Origin: Nematostella vectensis
Taxonomy: Eukaryota > Cnidaria > Anthozoa > Actiniaria > Edwardsiidae
Reading direction: 5' to 3'
DNA: 64,000 bases
NCBI RefSeq assembly: GCF_932526225.1
Contig: NC_064037.1
Location: 4,794,703-4,858,702, forward strand
The notes under the pieces were generated by a model. It did no database searches and was not told where the DNA came from. It was given only the letters and a program-made list of their open reading frames with translations. This document shows, one piece after another, positions 61,676 through 64,000 of the stretch (positions are counted from its first letter, which is position 1; each line of letters begins with the position of its first letter). The translations under genes were made by a program, and so were the position numbers.

Positions 61676-62121
61676 CCCTTTCACTTCTGGGTACTTTTAA
61701 GCAAAATTGTAAGAAAAACAGACTGAAAACAGAAACCTCCCCCCTATCTTAAATCCATCACTATCAGTTAAGCTAAGCTACCACAGACCCAAGACGGTAT
61801 CCTATCCTACATCATAAAGTCCATTTGGGCATAATTAATGCTGTGCATTAATTGTAGTTTGGAATTGTGTGTCCTTTTTCGTAAGAAATGTTTACAGGTT
61901 TAAGCATTTGTTTACGAATTGGTCAAAAATCAAGGTTGATATTTATCAAGGTTAATCAAGGTTTATTTTTGAGCATTGCTTGGATGCGCTTTTGAAGGTC
62001 GTCTATGCCTTGGAGGAATCCATGAGTATCCGGGTCTGGTGATGTTTGGTATGCATTTCTGACGTTTTGGAGTTGGGCCTATGTTTTACAGGCGCCTCAG
62101 GGCGTAATAGTAATGAAAGGG
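61676..62121. mobile_element. 446-bp piggyBac-type MITE with TTAA flanks
   Basis: TTAA at 61672-61675 precedes CCCTTTCACTTCTGGGTAC, and ...GTAATGAAAGGG at the right end is followed by TTAA at 62122-62125. The left part matches the complement of 57910-58044 and the right part the complement of 57047-57190. It is an internally deleted, inverted relative of the larger element in EMG1 intron 5. Confidence 0.85.
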
Positions 62122-62125
62122 TTAA

Positions 62126-63576
62126 CTAATCAGAGAGTGAACAAAATGACAATAAATCAATATGGGATGTCCAAGTAATCGAATTTAAAGGCCACATACA
62201 GTTAAACTTTACTTTTCTGATCGTGATATGGTTTGTCAAACTTATAATGCCAACATTTTTTCAATTTGGGAAATAAATATCATATACATGAAAACAGCAC
62301 AAAATTTTGATCAGGAATATACTACAAACCTGCCCAAGTTTTTTTTTTTTCAATCTTTCAAAGAATGAAACATTTCAATATATATTTGTTGACTCTTAAT
62401 GGGGAGCTTAAAAAAACAAATCTCATGACAATACCTATGTAAGAAACTGATTGAAATACAAGGTTTACCCTTGGCCAATCAGTCTGAATTAGAATAGTAA
62501 GGCTTAGGTTTGCACACTTCAGAATATTGCAGCAACTCTTTAGCTTTGGGTAACATGACGGAAAAACCTGGAAAACGCGCAATTCCAGATAGAGAGAGAA
62601 GACACAATTACTTACAATGGCTATAGGTTCCTTGTTTTACGGATTGATTTTCAAAAACACAAATAACGTGAGGCAGAAGTGCACATAACCAGATTTTGGC
62701 TTTGTAAGATAATTTTTCCTTGATCATCATTGCTTTGGCATCAGTTCAGGGACGAAAAGCTCAAATTTCAATGACGCTTTACAAAAAGTCTCATCAATTT
62801 AAAAAAAGTCGCACTTGATATTTTGTTTGCTATAAGTTACTAAGTACTCAGAGAAATTCTCCGACATATTTGATGTGACTTATGTGACCATGTGGGCTTA
62901 TTTGAAGCGTCACATGTTTTTCTGTCATGTTGCTTTGGGTATGTTATCAACTCTGGAAATGTGTTACTGTATAAGCTTTTGACATATCAGTATTGGGCAT
63001 GTTATCAACTTTGGACATACACCTACAGTAATTAAAAAAATGTTGTCAGTGTAAATAGCAATTGGCAAGAGGTATTTCCACAACTGTTGGGTATCGTGCA
63101 TCTCATTATATTTCAATAGAATGCAGGAGAACATGGATCAATCATACAATAATCAATTAAAGGCTATCAATGTATAGCTCTGGCATCACTGGAGTTCATT
63201 TATTAACACCTTTCGGTCTCTGAACTGCCATTCACTGTTTACACCTTTTTTTAAATAGTATGTTTGTTTGGACGTGTTGGAAATTAAAATTGTGTTTTCT
63301 TACCCCACTTCTTAGGAACAAGGGTGAGCATACATAGGAATACAAAATTATTCACCACATACAGTAGCTTGGATACTTCCGCAGTGAGTTTGGACTGTAA
63401 CAAACAGAAGTCATTCTTATATGTGTTGAAAATTGCACACACTAAATTGTTAGGAAGGAGACATTTTGTACCAATGTTAGAAATATTTTATTTGCTTAGA
63501 TTATAATGTGCAACACAAATTGGAATGACTTTGTTTCACTGCTCTTGTAGTTAGCATTGTTTATTTCTCTTTCTAG
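62126..63576. other. intergenic or intronic DNA before the ankyrin-like ORF
   Basis: AT-rich sequence with no gene recognised. If the proposed 5' UTR exon at 61357 is real, all of this is its first intron and the MITE lies inside it. Confidence 0.45.
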
Positions 63577-64000
63577 AAACAATGACGTCACACACCAATC
63601 ACACAGTATTCTGCAAATATGATTGCACGGCTAAGCACTGTGAGCTGATTCTTCGCCTTGCCTCTTGTCCAGACAACAAAAGACTAGTTAAAGGCTTAGC
63701 AAGTCTCAAACAGTCTTTATATGAAAAGCTGCAGGAAGGCTGGAACCCTCATTCAAATGTGGATGACCCATTGGAGGAGTTTCAGTGGCCTCTTGTTCAC
63801 TGGGCCTGTGTGCTAGGCAAGGATTATGCTTTAGAATGGCTCTTTAAAATGAACTTTCGGCCAAATGCTGTAAATGAGAAAACTGGTGAAACAGCAGTTC
63901 ACAAAATGTTACACAGTTTGTATGGGGTATGCCAGCATGGAGGTATCTCAATCCAGCAGACATTTAGCAAGTTTTTGGACTTGCTGAGAATGCTGACTTC
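63577..64000 (+). CDS. N-terminal part of an unrecognised, possibly ankyrin-like protein (continues beyond window)
   Basis: After the acceptor TTTCTCTTTCTAG (ending 63576), an ATG at 63582 opens a frame that stays open to the edge (139 codons). The product has a Cys/His-containing start (VFCKYDCTAKHC), then ILRLASCPDNKRLVKGLASL, EGWNPHSNVDDPLEEFQWPL, VHWACVLGKDYALEWLFK and NAVNEKTGETAVHKMLHSLY. The PLVHWAC...LEWLFKMNFRPNAVNEKTGETAVHKM stretch has the spacing of ankyrin repeats (xxPLHxAxxxGxxxxVxxLL...NxxDxxGxTxLH). The family is therefore ankyrin-like by pattern; a specific name cannot be given. It is clearly coding by length, composition and splice context. Confidence 0.7.

Overview
The window is nuclear DNA from an animal, most likely an anthozoan cnidarian (sea anemone or coral). 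The evidence is small conserved exons with GT-AG introns, an intronless rhodopsin-type receptor, a secreted PAN/fibrinogen-like protein of a kind common in anthozoans, a cnidarian-style LINE tail, and many short DNA transposons. The species call is inference.

Layout. 0.26-1.6 kb (-): first five exons of a p70 ribosomal S6 kinase gene, running off the left edge; a 56-bp tandem array is built from the last of these exons plus its splice donor. 1.6-7.7 kb: no supported gene. 7.7-8.7 kb (+): intronless orphan GPCR with several class A hallmark residues replaced. 8.7-12.6 kb: no supported gene. 12.9-18.1 kb (+): complete 11-exon RFC5, a clamp-loader subunit, 329 aa. 20.1-26.1 kb (+): 5-exon secreted protein with signal peptide, PAN-like domain, Pro/Ser/Thr linker and fibrinogen-like C-terminus; one intron holds a ~950-bp array of a 15-bp unit. 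26.4-35.4 kb: a transposon cluster, with a TTAA-flanked element carrying a broken transposase, a ~1.7-kb element holding a 38-bp satellite, a hAT-like element with 5-bp target duplications, and a pogo-like element. 36.2-45.8 kb (-): giant coiled-coil protein of about 2,762 aa, with 2,378 residues in one exon. 51.0-53.6 kb (-): TLC-domain membrane protein with apparent frameshifts. 53.7-59.3 kb (+): complete 7-exon EMG1/NEP1, divergent from the TLC gene across 105 bp. 60.4-61.1 kb: 3' end of a LINE. 61.7-62.1 kb: piggyBac-type MITE whose larger relative sits in EMG1 intron 5. 63.6 kb to the edge (+): start of an unrecognised protein.

The genes do not form a pathway. S6K, EMG1 and RFC5 are housekeeping genes (growth signalling, 18S rRNA modification, DNA replication). 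The most unusual signals are local duplications of exon/splice-donor junctions (S6K and RFC5), the derived GPCR, the giant coiled-coil exon, and the inverted-repeat plus piggyBac nest inside EMG1. No operon, CRISPR array, tRNA or rRNA was recognised.
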